Notes: generated by a model not told the origin, from the sequence alone. 64,000 bases of DNA from Flavobacterium sp. (GCF_017744675.1 NZ_JAGIAV010000006.1:186001-250000), one strand, 5' to 3'; shown: positions 45,371 through 53,343, counted from the first letter of the stretch. A program made the numbers and translations.

Positions 45371-46999
45371 CTATTTTAAGCGTTTTTTTAACTGATAATC
45401 ATACAACGAAGGAATTTTTTCGATCGGCATATTCAAAAATTCAATATAAGGATCAATATCGTATTTGATTTCGAATTTTGCATTTCCAAGAACACCAATA
45501 ATTCTGGCTAAAGCACCGTCTTTCATTCCGTATAGTAAAACTGGTTTTGAAGTATCTGGATTCTCAACTTGAACGTTTAGATTCCAAAAAGTGCTGAAAG
45601 GTCCGTGAGAAGGTTTCCAGTATTCAGCGCCGCCTCCGCCAAACAAAGCGTAACTATTGTTTTTATCAGCTTTTAAATGAACGGTAATATTGTCAAACAA
45701 ATTTTGGTGATTGGCTCCAGAATGCTGGTCTAAAACAGGATCTGTAAATATTTCACAATCTTTATAGACGTTTTTAGTCGCAAAAGTATTGAAACTTAAG
45801 GGATGAACAGCAGAATTATATATTTTCAGATTTTGAACCAAAACGTTATGTACTCCGCCTAAAGTTACGGTATAATGCGCCAAATGTGGGCCGTCGGTTG
45901 TTATATCTTGAATCGTTATGTTAGAAACTTCTTCGGCTAAAATGCCGCTATCAGCATTGGTGATTTTAACATCTTTAACCCAACTATTGAAAAGACGAGT
46001 CAGGAAAATCCCATTATTGCCAGGTTCAACATGATGCGCTACTCTCGGAATGTCAGGAAAAGTAAAACGAAGATGCTCAATTCCGACTTCGTTTAAATGT
46101 TTCCATTCTACCAACTGTGCCTGATAACTTGGTTTAACCGAAATGGTTAATGGTGTTTTTAAGGTAATTTTAGAGCCTGAAATTTTAGTGATTTCAACCT
46201 GCTGTCTCACAATTGGCAGCTTTGGAAATTTCCAATGATGAGAACCAGGCTTTACTTTGGCTCCTTGATATAAATCTTTAATGATTTCGCCGTTTTCGCC
46301 ATCTTTATTAAACAATTGCAATTCGACAATATCTCCAACTTTCAAGTCTTTTACATCCGAAACGGTTATAATATGTTCGCCCATTTTCCCCGAACTGACT
46401 TTCGCCAACGGATTAGATTCAGGTTCGTATTTATCGAGATACGATTTTACACGTTCGCCTGGAACTTGCGTCCATATAAAACCGCCCGACCATGCGTATT
46501 GCGAAAAAGGAAGATCGATATTGTTTTCGGGTTCGCGCTGTCTTTTGTCGAAAGTAGTGAGATATTCGCGGAGTTCAGCCAAGACTTCCGAATCTTTAAG
46601 ATACATCATCGGTCTCGGACAATAAATCTCGGTTCCATTTTCAGTGGAACCAGCACCGCGTAAGACAAAATTGCTTCTTTCGATGTAGAGAATTTCGCTA
46701 AGAATAATTCGTCCTGCAGGCAATTGCAAAATTACGTTTCCTTCAACGGCATTAGCTACTTTAAAAGCTTTTAAAAGCGCTTTTGAATCATCTAATTCGT
46801 CATTGGCTTTTACTCCAAAATCCGTGGCATTAATGACCTTTCCTTTGGCTTCAGGAATTTGGCTTTCGCCGAAATGATATCCTGCGTAACTGAAATCAGG
46901 GAGATAATTGGTTTTGGATGTAATTATTTTAGGTAATTCCTGCGCCAATAAAGTATTCATGAAAAGACCGCAGGATGTAAGAAGGATTTGGCGAATCAT
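45371..46999 (-). CDS. Secreted right-handed beta-helix protein, putative polysaccharide lyase
   Basis: A 542-residue protein with a signal peptide (near 'NTLLAQE'). The N-terminal part matches pectate-lyase-superfamily beta-helix starts ('VINATDFGVKANDELDDSKALLKAF', 'VILQLPAGRIILSEILYI', 'NFVLRGAGSTENGTEIYC'). Stacked beta-helix rungs with short ladder repeats continue to about residue 430 ('SGILAEEVSNITIQDITTDGP', 'VHNVLVQNLKIYNSAVHPL'). The GH88 gene downstream requires a lyase product, and this is the only lyase-like protein in the PUL. I could not identify a known PL family or its catalytic residues, so the activity is inferred from fold and context; a glycosidase is possible. Confidence 0.65.
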   Translation of the reverse strand: MIRQILLTSCGLFMNTLLAQELPKIITSKTNYLPDFSYAGYHFGESQIPEAKGKVINATDFGVKANDELDDSKALLKAFKVANAVEGNVILQLPAGRIILSEILYIERSNFVLRGAGSTENGTEIYCPRPMMYLKDSEVLAELREYLTTFDKRQREPENNIDLPFSQYAWSGGFIWTQVPGERVKSYLDKYEPESNPLAKVSSGKMGEHIITVSDVKDLKVGDIVELQLFNKDGENGEIIKDLYQGAKVKPGSHHWKFPKLPIVRQQVEITKISGSKITLKTPLTISVKPSYQAQLVEWKHLNEVGIEHLRFTFPDIPRVAHHVEPGNNGIFLTRLFNSWVKDVKITNADSGILAEEVSNITIQDITTDGPHLAHYTVTLGGVHNVLVQNLKIYNSAVHPLSFNTFATKNVYKDCEIFTDPVLDQHSGANHQNLFDNITVHLKADKNNSYALFGGGGAEYWKPSHGPFSTFWNLNVQVENPDTSKPVLLYGMKDGALARIIGVLGNAKFEIKYDIDPYIEFLNMPIEKIPSLYDYQLKKRLK

Positions 47000-47474
47000 G
47001 GTTTTGTGGTTTTTGTGGTTAGTTAGTTTTTTTGAGAGTTTGCTACTAAGGCGCTAAGGCTTTATATAAAAACTTTGTGTTCTAGTCTCGCAAAGACGCT
47101 AAGTCGCAAAGGTTTTGTATCATTAAGTCACGAATTTTCTTCTCTCGCAGATCACGCAGATTTAGCGATTTTTTTCTCATAGCCAATGGTTTCAACCATT
47201 GGAACGCAACGTAAATCACAATACATTTCCCAAGGTTGAAACCTTGGGCTATGTTTGCTTGTATGTCTTAAAAACTTTGCGTCTTAGCGCCTTTGCGAGA
47301 TTAAAAAAAACAAGTTTTATTTTATTTCACGCTCCCGATAGCTATCGGGATTAAAATGATTTAAGCAGATTGCACAGATTTATTAAATTTAAATCTCATT
47401 AAAATCTGCATAATCTGCAAGATCTGCGAGAGAAATAAAAAAACTTCGTGTCTTAGCGCCTTAGCGGCAAAATC
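47000..47474. repeat. 475-nt intergenic block of mixed palindromic repeats
   Basis: No gene. It contains CTTTGCG-family words (47085-47120 and 47270-47300), the second paired CATAGCC hairpin element (47179-47255), the palindrome CCCGATAGCTATCGGG (47334-47349) and GCAGATT/AATCTGC words (47355-47430). It lies between uxuA and the beta-helix gene. Confidence 0.75.
47179..47255. repeat. Paired CATAGCC hairpin element, copy 2
   Basis: Hairpins CCAATGGTTTCAACCATTGG (47183-47202) and CCCAAGGTTGAAACCTTGGG (47229-47248) face each other across 26 nt, with CATAG and CTATG on the outside. The inner spacer begins 'aacgcaacgtaaatc', like 'aacgtaatgtgaatc' in copy 1 at 29243-29334. Confidence 0.8.
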
Positions 47475-48659
47475 CTATAAAGATCGTTTTATTCCAATCT
47501 CAAGTCCGCGGAGTTCTGCAAGACCTCGCAAGCGGCCGATAGCAGAATAACCCGGATTTGTTTTTTTCTTCAAATCGTCCAGCATTTGGTGTCCGTGATC
47601 TGGACGCATTGGCAATTTGCTGTTGTTTCTTTTTTCAACTTCCAAAATTGCTTTTACCACTTCGTACATATCAACATCACCCTCCAAATGGTTGGCTTCG
47701 TAGAAACTTCCTTCTTCGTCGCGTTGGGTGCTTCTTAAGTGAATAAAATTCATTTTATCGCCATGACGTCTTACTATTCCTGGCAAGTCATTATCAGCAC
47801 GAACACCGTAAGAACCTGTACACATGGTAAAACCATTGGATGGAGAAGGAGCAGCATTCATTAATTCGATCAAATCTTCTTCTGTGCTCACCACTCTTGG
47901 CAAACCTAAAATTGGGTAAGGCGGATCGTCTGGGTGAATGGCCATCAAAACACCCTTACTTTCAGCAACCGGAATAATTTCTTTTAAAAAGTGAAAAAGA
48001 TTATTCTTTAAAGCTTGTCTGTCAATATGATTGTAAGCGCTTAAAGTCACTAAGAAATCTTCAACGGTATAAGCTTCCTCTGCACCCGGAAGTCCAGCCA
48101 GAATATTCTGTTGAAGTTTTACTTTATCATCAGCAGTCATGGCCTCAAAATAGCTTTTTGCCTTTTGTTTCTGCTCTTCAGAATATTCATTTTCAGCACC
48201 TGGTCTTTTCAAAATAAATAATTCAAAAGCAGCAAAAGCGTTGATGTCAAAACGTAAAGCTTTTGAACCGTCTTCAACCGTATAAGACAAATCGGTTCTT
48301 GACCAATCTAAAACCGGCATGAAATTATAGCACACGCATTTAATGCCGCATAAAGCCAAATTTCTGATGCTTTCTTTATAGTTTTCAATGTATTGAAGAT
48401 AATTTCCAGTCTGTTTTTTAATGTCTTCGTGAACGGGAATACTCTCCACAACCGACCAAGTCAAGCCAGAAGCTCCTTTTTTAGGATCTCCATCTTCGTG
48501 TTCAATTTCCACTTTTCTTTTAATGATTTCATCAATACTCCAAACTTGCCCGTTTGGAATGTGATGTAAAGCTGTTACAATTCCAGTTGCACCGGTTTGT
48601 TTAATATCTTGTAAAGAAACAGGATCATTTGGTCCGAACCATCTTAATGTTTGTTCCAT
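47475..48659 (-). CDS. uxuA: D-mannonate dehydratase UxuA
   Basis: Converts D-mannonate to 2-keto-3-deoxygluconate. The 394 residues equal the length of E. coli UxuA, and the N-terminus 'LRWFGPNDPVSLQDIKQTGATGIVTALHHIP' is diagnostic. Metal-site and active-site segments include 'KCVCYNFMPVLDWSRTDLSY', 'MAIHPDDPPYPILGLPRVV', 'NGFTMCTGSYGV' and 'MRPDHGHQMLDD'. Cytoplasmic. Last gene of a four-gene hexuronate operon, 24 nt after the oxidoreductase gene. Confidence 0.97.
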   Translation of the reverse strand: MEQTLRWFGPNDPVSLQDIKQTGATGIVTALHHIPNGQVWSIDEIIKRKVEIEHEDGDPKKGASGLTWSVVESIPVHEDIKKQTGNYLQYIENYKESIRNLALCGIKCVCYNFMPVLDWSRTDLSYTVEDGSKALRFDINAFAAFELFILKRPGAENEYSEEQKQKAKSYFEAMTADDKVKLQQNILAGLPGAEEAYTVEDFLVTLSAYNHIDRQALKNNLFHFLKEIIPVAESKGVLMAIHPDDPPYPILGLPRVVSTEEDLIELMNAAPSPSNGFTMCTGSYGVRADNDLPGIVRRHGDKMNFIHLRSTQRDEEGSFYEANHLEGDVDMYEVVKAILEVEKRNNSKLPMRPDHGHQMLDDLKKKTNPGYSAIGRLRGLAELRGLEIGIKRSL

Positions 48660-48683
48660 TTTTATGTACTTGTTTTAATATTT

Positions 48684-49496
48684 TTAAATACTTGTAGCGG
48701 CAAAACCTCCGTCTACTTTTAATGTTATTCCCGTAACGAATTTCGACATGTCGCTGCATAAAAATAAAAGCGCACCGTCAATATCTTCTGGAGTTCCAAA
48801 TCTTCCCATTGGCGTGTGATCAATGATTTTTTCGCCTCTTGGAGTCAGTTTTCCTTCTGGAGTCAGTAATAAAGCGCGATTTTGCTCTCCAATGAAAAAG
48901 CCTGGAGAAATAGCGTTTACACGAATTCCTTCGCCGTATTTTTGAGCCAATTCAACCGCCATCCATTGTGTAAAATTGTCAATTGCCGCTTTGGAAGCCG
49001 AATAACCCACCACTCTCGTTAAAGGTCTTTGCGCCGATGCCGAAGAAATGTTGATGATGTTTCCTGATTTCTGCTTTGCAAAAAGCTCAGAAAAAACCTG
49101 AGTTGGAAGCATAGTTCCAATAATATTTAGGTCGATTACTTTTTGTAAATCATCACTTTTCATGTCATAAATAGCTTGATCTGGCTGAATCGTGGCACCT
49201 GGCATATTTCCGCCGGCAGCATTAATCAAAATATCAAGACGGCCGTATTTTTCAACGATAAAATCTCTAATTTTTTCTAATTCTTCTTTAACCAAAACAT
49301 TCGCTTGAACAGCAAAACCTTTTCCTCCGTTTGCTTCAATAGCTTTTACAGTACTCTCTGCTTTTTCAAGCGACTGAGAAACGATTCCGACAATAACACC
49401 TTGTTTTGCCAATACATTTGCAAAATTGCTTCCTAAAACTCCGGCACCTCCCGTAATCAAGGCAATTTTTCCTTCTAGATTGAATATCGAATCCAT
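48684..49496 (-). CDS. SDR-family D-mannonate oxidoreductase (fructuronate reductase)
   Basis: A 270-residue short-chain dehydrogenase. It has the Rossmann motif 'ITGGAGVLGSNFA', 'NAAGG', catalytic Ser in 'NISSASAQ', and Tyr/Lys in 'GYSASKAAI'. The tail 'VNAISPGFFIGEQNRALLL' is like Bacillus YjmF/UxuB-type mannonate oxidoreductases. It would reduce fructuronate to mannonate, the substrate of the next gene. KduD-type or gluconate dehydrogenase activity is the main alternative. Confidence 0.85.
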   Translation of the reverse strand: MDSIFNLEGKIALITGGAGVLGSNFANVLAKQGVIVGIVSQSLEKAESTVKAIEANGGKGFAVQANVLVKEELEKIRDFIVEKYGRLDILINAAGGNMPGATIQPDQAIYDMKSDDLQKVIDLNIIGTMLPTQVFSELFAKQKSGNIINISSASAQRPLTRVVGYSASKAAIDNFTQWMAVELAQKYGEGIRVNAISPGFFIGEQNRALLLTPEGKLTPRGEKIIDHTPMGRFGTPEDIDGALLFLCSDMSKFVTGITLKVDGGFAATSI

Positions 49497-49642
49497 TATT
49501 TAGTTTAATTTTCAATACTTTAAATTCCAAATTCCAATTTGGAATATAAAGTGTGGTTATGATTAGTTTTAATATTTTGTTTTTTAAAATTCCCAATTAT
49601 TCGTCACTGAGTTTGGAATTTGGAATTTCAAATTTTGGAATT
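49497..49642. repeat. TTCCAAATT/AATTTGGAA palindromic repeat within the hexuronate operon
   Basis: No gene in 146 nt. Words such as TTCCAAATTCCAATTTGGAA (from about 49525) and the inverse 'tttggaatttggaattt' (about 49612-49628) can pair over ~100 nt. It separates the KDPG aldolase and SDR genes and may attenuate read-through. Confidence 0.65.
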
Positions 49643-50305
49643 TTAACTTCTGATAGCTTCAATCAGATCCAAAACTCTCTTTGTTTCTTTTTCAATTGTC
49701 TCATAAGCTTCGTATTCCATTACTTCTTTGCTGATTAATTTGCTGCCCATTCCAACGGCAGAAACGCCAGCATTAAACCAAGTTTCAATGCTTTGTCTGG
49801 TAGTATCAACGCCTCCTGTAGGCATGAAAATTAAGTTTGGAAAAATGTCTTTAATGGCACTCATAAAATCTGGACCTAAAATATTTCCAGGAAAAAGTTT
49901 AATGAATTGTACTCCGGCATTTTCAGCTGCAATAATTTCAGTTGGAGTCATACAGCCCGGAGCGTATAAAATATCTTTTGAAATTAAAAATGAAGCTACT
50001 TCAGGAACAAAACCCGGACTGATAAAAAAGTCGGCTCCTGCTACATAATAGGTTTCTGCCTGCGCCAAATTTTTGATGGTTCCAATTCCTAAGAGCATTC
50101 CTGGCATTTCGGCATTTCTTACTTCAATCATTTTTTTGAAATTAGAAAGCGCTTCAGGGCCACGGCTTGTATATTCAACGGCTCTAATTCCGATATTATA
50201 TAAGGTTTTTAAAACCGCAAGACTTTTGCTTTCGTCAGCATTAAAATAAAGCGGAAGCATTCCTTGTTTTACAATAACATCAATCGAGTTCTGAATCGTA
50301 CTCAT
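49643..50305 (-). CDS. kdgA: 2-keto-3-deoxy-6-phosphogluconate (KDPG) aldolase
   Basis: A 220-residue class I aldolase of the KHG/KDPG family. It cleaves KDPG to pyruvate and glyceraldehyde-3-phosphate. Key motifs: catalytic Glu in 'IRAVEYTSRGP', 'APGCMTPTEI', Schiff-base Lys in 'VQFIKLFPGN' and phosphate site 'MPTGGVD'. The kinase that makes KDPG (KdgK) is not in the window. Its ATG follows the YhcH-like gene by two bases. Confidence 0.95.
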   Translation of the reverse strand: MSTIQNSIDVIVKQGMLPLYFNADESKSLAVLKTLYNIGIRAVEYTSRGPEALSNFKKMIEVRNAEMPGMLLGIGTIKNLAQAETYYVAGADFFISPGFVPEVASFLISKDILYAPGCMTPTEIIAAENAGVQFIKLFPGNILGPDFMSAIKDIFPNLIFMPTGGVDTTRQSIETWFNAGVSAVGMGSKLISKEVMEYEAYETIEKETKRVLDLIEAIRS

Positions 50306-50307
50306 AA

Positions 50308-50757
50308 TTATATTTTTACTTTAATAACAATCTTTTTAAGCGCTCCCTTACCAATCATTGCAGTATGAACATCTTCTGGAAATAAGATGGCAAATTGTTT
50401 TTCCTGCATTTCAAAAAAGGTATCTGGTGCATCATGGAAAAATCGAACGTCTCTTTCGTCACTGTATTCGCCATTCGGATTCACACATTTCTCTCTAGGT
50501 TTCCACGCAAAAGTTTCAGGACCTTTAATCGAGATCTGTATGTCAATGTTTTTGTCATGGCATTCAAATCCTTTTACCGCTTCTTCTTTTGTGTTTCCTT
50601 CTCCCACAATTACAATTAGTTTTAAACCTTCACCAATTTCAAAAGCGCCTTCTTCAAGATTCGCAATATCATTTTGGCTTACATAATCAAAAGCTTTCTT
50701 GAAATTGGGATGCAAACCGTAGTATTTTGATGCATTATGTAAGGAATCTAGTATCAT
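50308..50757 (-). CDS. YhcH/YjgK/YiaL (DUF386) family protein
   Basis: A 149-residue cupin-fold protein of the DUF386 family. Visible pieces are 'EVGEGLKLIVIVGEGN' like strands ('FEIGEGLKLI'), 'ECHDKNIDIQISIKGPE', 'FFHDAPDTFFEMQEKQFAILFPEDVHTAMIG' and 'KIVIKVKI'. Family members sit in sialic acid, gluconate and hexuronate operons and are thought to act on open-chain or anomeric sugars, but the reaction is not settled. First gene of the hexuronate operon; its promoter adjoins the LacI-type operator at 50803-50816. Confidence 0.88.
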   Translation of the reverse strand: MILDSLHNASKYYGLHPNFKKAFDYVSQNDIANLEEGAFEIGEGLKLIVIVGEGNTKEEAVKGFECHDKNIDIQISIKGPETFAWKPREKCVNPNGEYSDERDVRFFHDAPDTFFEMQEKQFAILFPEDVHTAMIGKGALKKIVIKVKI

Positions 50758-50794
50758 TTTAGTATGTTTTATTTTTGTTTTTTAATGTTATGTG

Positions 50795-50802
50795 TATATT
50801 TG
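50795..50802 (+). promoter_or_regulatory. -7 box of the LacI-type regulator gene
   Basis: TATATTTG matches TAnnTTTG, with TTG at 50775-50777 (17-nt spacer). The predicted start point falls inside the operator, so the regulator should repress itself. Confidence 0.6.
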
Positions 50803-50816
50803 CGTGTGCGTACACG
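50803..50816. promoter_or_regulatory. LacI-type operator between divergent promoters
   Basis: CGTGTGCGTACACG is palindromic at 12 of 14 positions with the central CG typical of LacI/GalR-family operators. It lies between the plus-strand -7 box (50795-50802) and a minus-strand -7 box (50825-50832), covering the likely start sites of both units. Known effectors of such regulators are sugar acids; here a hexuronate intermediate is the expected ligand. Confidence 0.7.
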
Positions 50817-50824
50817 GTATTTTA

Positions 50825-50832
50825 CAAATGTA
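50825..50832 (-). promoter_or_regulatory. -7 box of the hexuronate operon
   Basis: CAAATGTA on the plus strand is TACATTTG on the minus strand, with a TTG (CAA at 50852-50854) 19 nt upstream. It drives the YhcH-like/kdgA/SDR/uxuA operon. Confidence 0.6.
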
Positions 50833-50916
50833 TGCAAAATGTAATGTAAAACAACTTATTTTTGATAAAATAAATTAATTTTACCCTACTGCTTTTATTT
50901 TTTTAACTTAAAAAGA

Positions 50917-51948
50917 ATCAATATCATAACAATAAAAAAAATTGCCGAATTAGCTAATGTTTCTGCCGGAACTGTCGACAGGATTATACACAAACGCGGA
51001 CAAGTAGCACAAGAGACCGTTGATAAGGTTAATGCTATAATTGAAGAGTTTGGATATACTCGAAATATATTGGCAAGTAATTTGGCTCTGAACAAAAAGT
51101 TTCATTTTGCGGTTTTCCTTCCAAAATCAGAAACGCTGGAATATTGGAAAAGTCAGATTGATGGAATTGAAAAAGCGGCTTCGGAATTCAGTAAGTTCGG
51201 AATTGTTTTAGACTATTTTTTCTACGATTACAATCTGGCATCGTTTAAAGAATCTGCACAAAAAGTGCTAGAATGCGATAACGATGGTTTATTGTTTGCA
51301 CCAATTTTTTATGAAGATTCTGTTCAGTTTTTAAAAGAATATGAAAAGAAGAATATCCCGATTGTAATGGTCGATTCGAATGTTTCTGAAGAAAACGAAC
51401 ATGCCTATGTGGGACAAGATGCCTTTCAGAGCGGTTATTTGGCTGGAAGGTTAATTAGTTTTGCTGTGAAAAACGAACGCCATGTTTTGATTTTTAAAAT
51501 TACAAGAGAAATTGAAAGCACTTCTGTGTATAAGCAGCGCATAAAGGGTTTTTATTCTTATTTTGAGGATCACGATGAATTGACGAATTTTAAATTTTCT
51601 GAGTTTTCTCTAAAAGATTCAGGAAGAGATCAGCTCAATCTGGAAATGTTCTCGGGAGTAAATAGCGTTTTTGTACCGAATTCGAGAGCTTATATTGTGG
51701 CAGAATTTTTAGAAAAAAACAATATAAAAGGGGTTCGAATTATTGGTTTTGATTTGCTGAAAGAAAACATCGAATACTTAAACAAAGGAGTTATTGATTT
51801 CTTAATCAACCAAAGACCCGAAGATCAAGGTTATATGGGAATTAATTATTTGTATAAAAAACTGGTTCTTCAAGAAGAAACGGAACGGACGCATTATATT
51901 CCGCTGGAGATTATTTTGAAGGAGAATTATTTTCCGGCTAAGCGATAG
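50917..51948 (+). CDS. LacI/GalR-family regulator of the hexuronate operon, non-canonical start codon
   Basis: N-terminal HTH 'IKKIAELANVSAGTVDRIIH' and hinge helix 'GYTRNILASNLALNK', then a periplasmic-binding-protein-like effector domain ('YVGQDAFQSGYLAGRLI', 'VRIIGFDLL'). The frame is stopped at 50866-50868, and between there and the HTH it has no ATG, GTG or TTG. The only conventional start, TTG 51070, would delete the HTH. Initiation must therefore use an ATC or ATA codon near 50917-50932, or the start was lost. I place it at ATC 50917, giving about 343 residues, normal for LacI. Divergent from the hexuronate operon and sharing its operator. Confidence 0.8.
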   Translation: MNIITIKKIAELANVSAGTVDRIIHKRGQVAQETVDKVNAIIEEFGYTRNILASNLALNKKFHFAVFLPKSETLEYWKSQIDGIEKAASEFSKFGIVLDYFFYDYNLASFKESAQKVLECDNDGLLFAPIFYEDSVQFLKEYEKKNIPIVMVDSNVSEENEHAYVGQDAFQSGYLAGRLISFAVKNERHVLIFKITREIESTSVYKQRIKGFYSYFEDHDELTNFKFSEFSLKDSGRDQLNLEMFSGVNSVFVPNSRAYIVAEFLEKNNIKGVRIIGFDLLKENIEYLNKGVIDFLINQRPEDQGYMGINYLYKKLVLQEETERTHYIPLEIILKENYFPAKR

Positions 51949-52179
51949 TTTTTTTGCCACGAAGGCGCTAAGTCGCTAAGTTTTTTAATCTCGCAAAGTC
52001 GCTGAGACGCAAAGTTTTTTGTTTCACGCAGATTTAAAAAGATTTAAGCAGATTTGTTTTGAATTAAAATCTGAATTAATCTGCTTCAATCAGCAAAATC
52101 TGCGTGAAATAAAATCATTTTAATCCTCTAATCTGTGGCTTAAAAATCTTCGTATCTTAGCGCCTTCGCGACAAAACCA
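51949..52179. repeat. Convergent-gene repeat block: CTTTGCG and GCAGATT families
   Basis: No gene. CTCGCAAAGTCGCTGAGACGC-type words (51990-52015) are followed by TTTCACGCAGATTT (52022-52035), inverse of AAATCTGCGTGAAA (52096-52109), and a 'cttcgtatcttagcgccttcgcg' tail. It separates the convergent LacI and DUF4861 genes and probably serves as a terminator. Confidence 0.7.
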
Positions 52180-53343
52180 TTACTTCCTCACCTTAACAAT
52201 CAAAGGATTATTAATCTTTTCTGCAAAAGAACTCAAATAGTTTTCCCATTCTTGTTTGGTTTGAAACGGACTTCCTTTTTTCCATCCAAAACCTGCATAA
52301 TAAATGGCTTTATTGTTTTTTACAGCAATGTTTCCGTATAAGTTGCTCAGATCTTTTTCGTTCGTAACATGATGGTCAAAACTAGTTAAAGAACCTTTTG
52401 GAGTAACTAAACCAATTCCGATTTCAGAATCATCGATAGGTTCCCAATAGCTCAGCCAGCCTTCTTTTAAATTAGTACCAATTGTTCCTTTTTTATCATG
52501 AAGCGTTAAACCTGCAGAAATGGTTTTGGTTCCTGTAATATTGATTTCAAAACGAGAAAGCTGACTTCCGTAATCCAAACTAATCAATTTTGATTCGGTT
52601 ATTTTGTTTCCTTTCGCATCCCAATCGGCATACGTTAAAATAAAACTCGTTCTGATCGGACCTGTTGTAATGGTTTTCCAGCTGATGAAATTCTTTGAAA
52701 AGTAATATTTCCCGTCAACGTTTACAGCAATTCCGCCTACGCCGCGACTGTCGCCCACGTGAAAATTATCCAAACCTTCTCCAGTATCTTTATGATAAGT
52801 TCCTGTTCCGTTAGTAGCTTTTTCGTACCACTTATTAATGATTGGATAATCGACTCTTTTGAGCCAAGCGTCGATTCCGCTAGTTAAAGTTCCGCCAGGA
52901 ATTTTGTCTTCCACCATTTTTTGTGCGACAGGTCCGTAAGTTCTAAAAGCGACTTTGTTGTTTTCCCAAGCATAATCGTCTGTGCGTTCTGGAACAAAAC
53001 GCGAATAACAGCTAATCACTTTTGAAGAGGAAGGATTTGATCCAACCAAAACTTCAAAATCTTGTTTAGAAGAAGCTTTGATTTTTGGTTGAAATAAAAG
53101 CAAATCTGCATTTCCGTCTCCATCAGTATCTACGGTTTGCGTTTCTAAAAATGTATTGCCGTTTTTAATTGAATAATCTTCGAGTTTTGCATTAGAAGCC
53201 AATCCAAGAGATTTTTTAGTTAATTCGATGGTTTCAAATTCTCGATCTACTTTTAAAGTGTTGCTAACGGTAATGATTTTATTCTGAGAGAAAGCCGTAA
53301 AATTAGCCGTTAGAAGAGTTATAATAAAAAGATGTTTTTTCAA
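52180..53343 (-). CDS. DUF4861 family secreted protein
   Basis: A 387-residue protein with signal peptide (near 'FTAFSQNK'). It matches DUF4861 by pattern: 'ETQTVDTDGDGNADLLLFQP', 'YSRFVPERTDDYAWENNKVAFRTYGP', 'GGTLTSGIDAWLKRVDYPIINKWYE', 'GEGLDNFHVGDSRGVGGIAV' and a long beta-sandwich C-terminus. DUF4861 proteins are common in pectin, alginate and other uronic-acid PULs; the biochemical role is not settled. Its place next to the hexuronate regulator supports a part in uronic-acid glycan use. Confidence 0.75.
   Translation of the reverse strand: MKKHLFIITLLTANFTAFSQNKIITVSNTLKVDREFETIELTKKSLGLASNAKLEDYSIKNGNTFLETQTVDTDGDGNADLLLFQPKIKASSKQDFEVLVGSNPSSSKVISCYSRFVPERTDDYAWENNKVAFRTYGPVAQKMVEDKIPGGTLTSGIDAWLKRVDYPIINKWYEKATNGTGTYHKDTGEGLDNFHVGDSRGVGGIAVNVDGKYYFSKNFISWKTITTGPIRTSFILTYADWDAKGNKITESKLISLDYGSQLSRFEINITGTKTISAGLTLHDKKGTIGTNLKEGWLSYWEPIDDSEIGIGLVTPKGSLTSFDHHVTNEKDLSNLYGNIAVKNNKAIYYAGFGWKKGSPFQTKQEWENYLSSFAEKINNPLIVKVRK

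Noticed and set aside
51070..51072. TTG as start of the LacI-type regulator
   Set aside because: It would remove the entire HTH, which is encoded in frame just upstream and well preserved.
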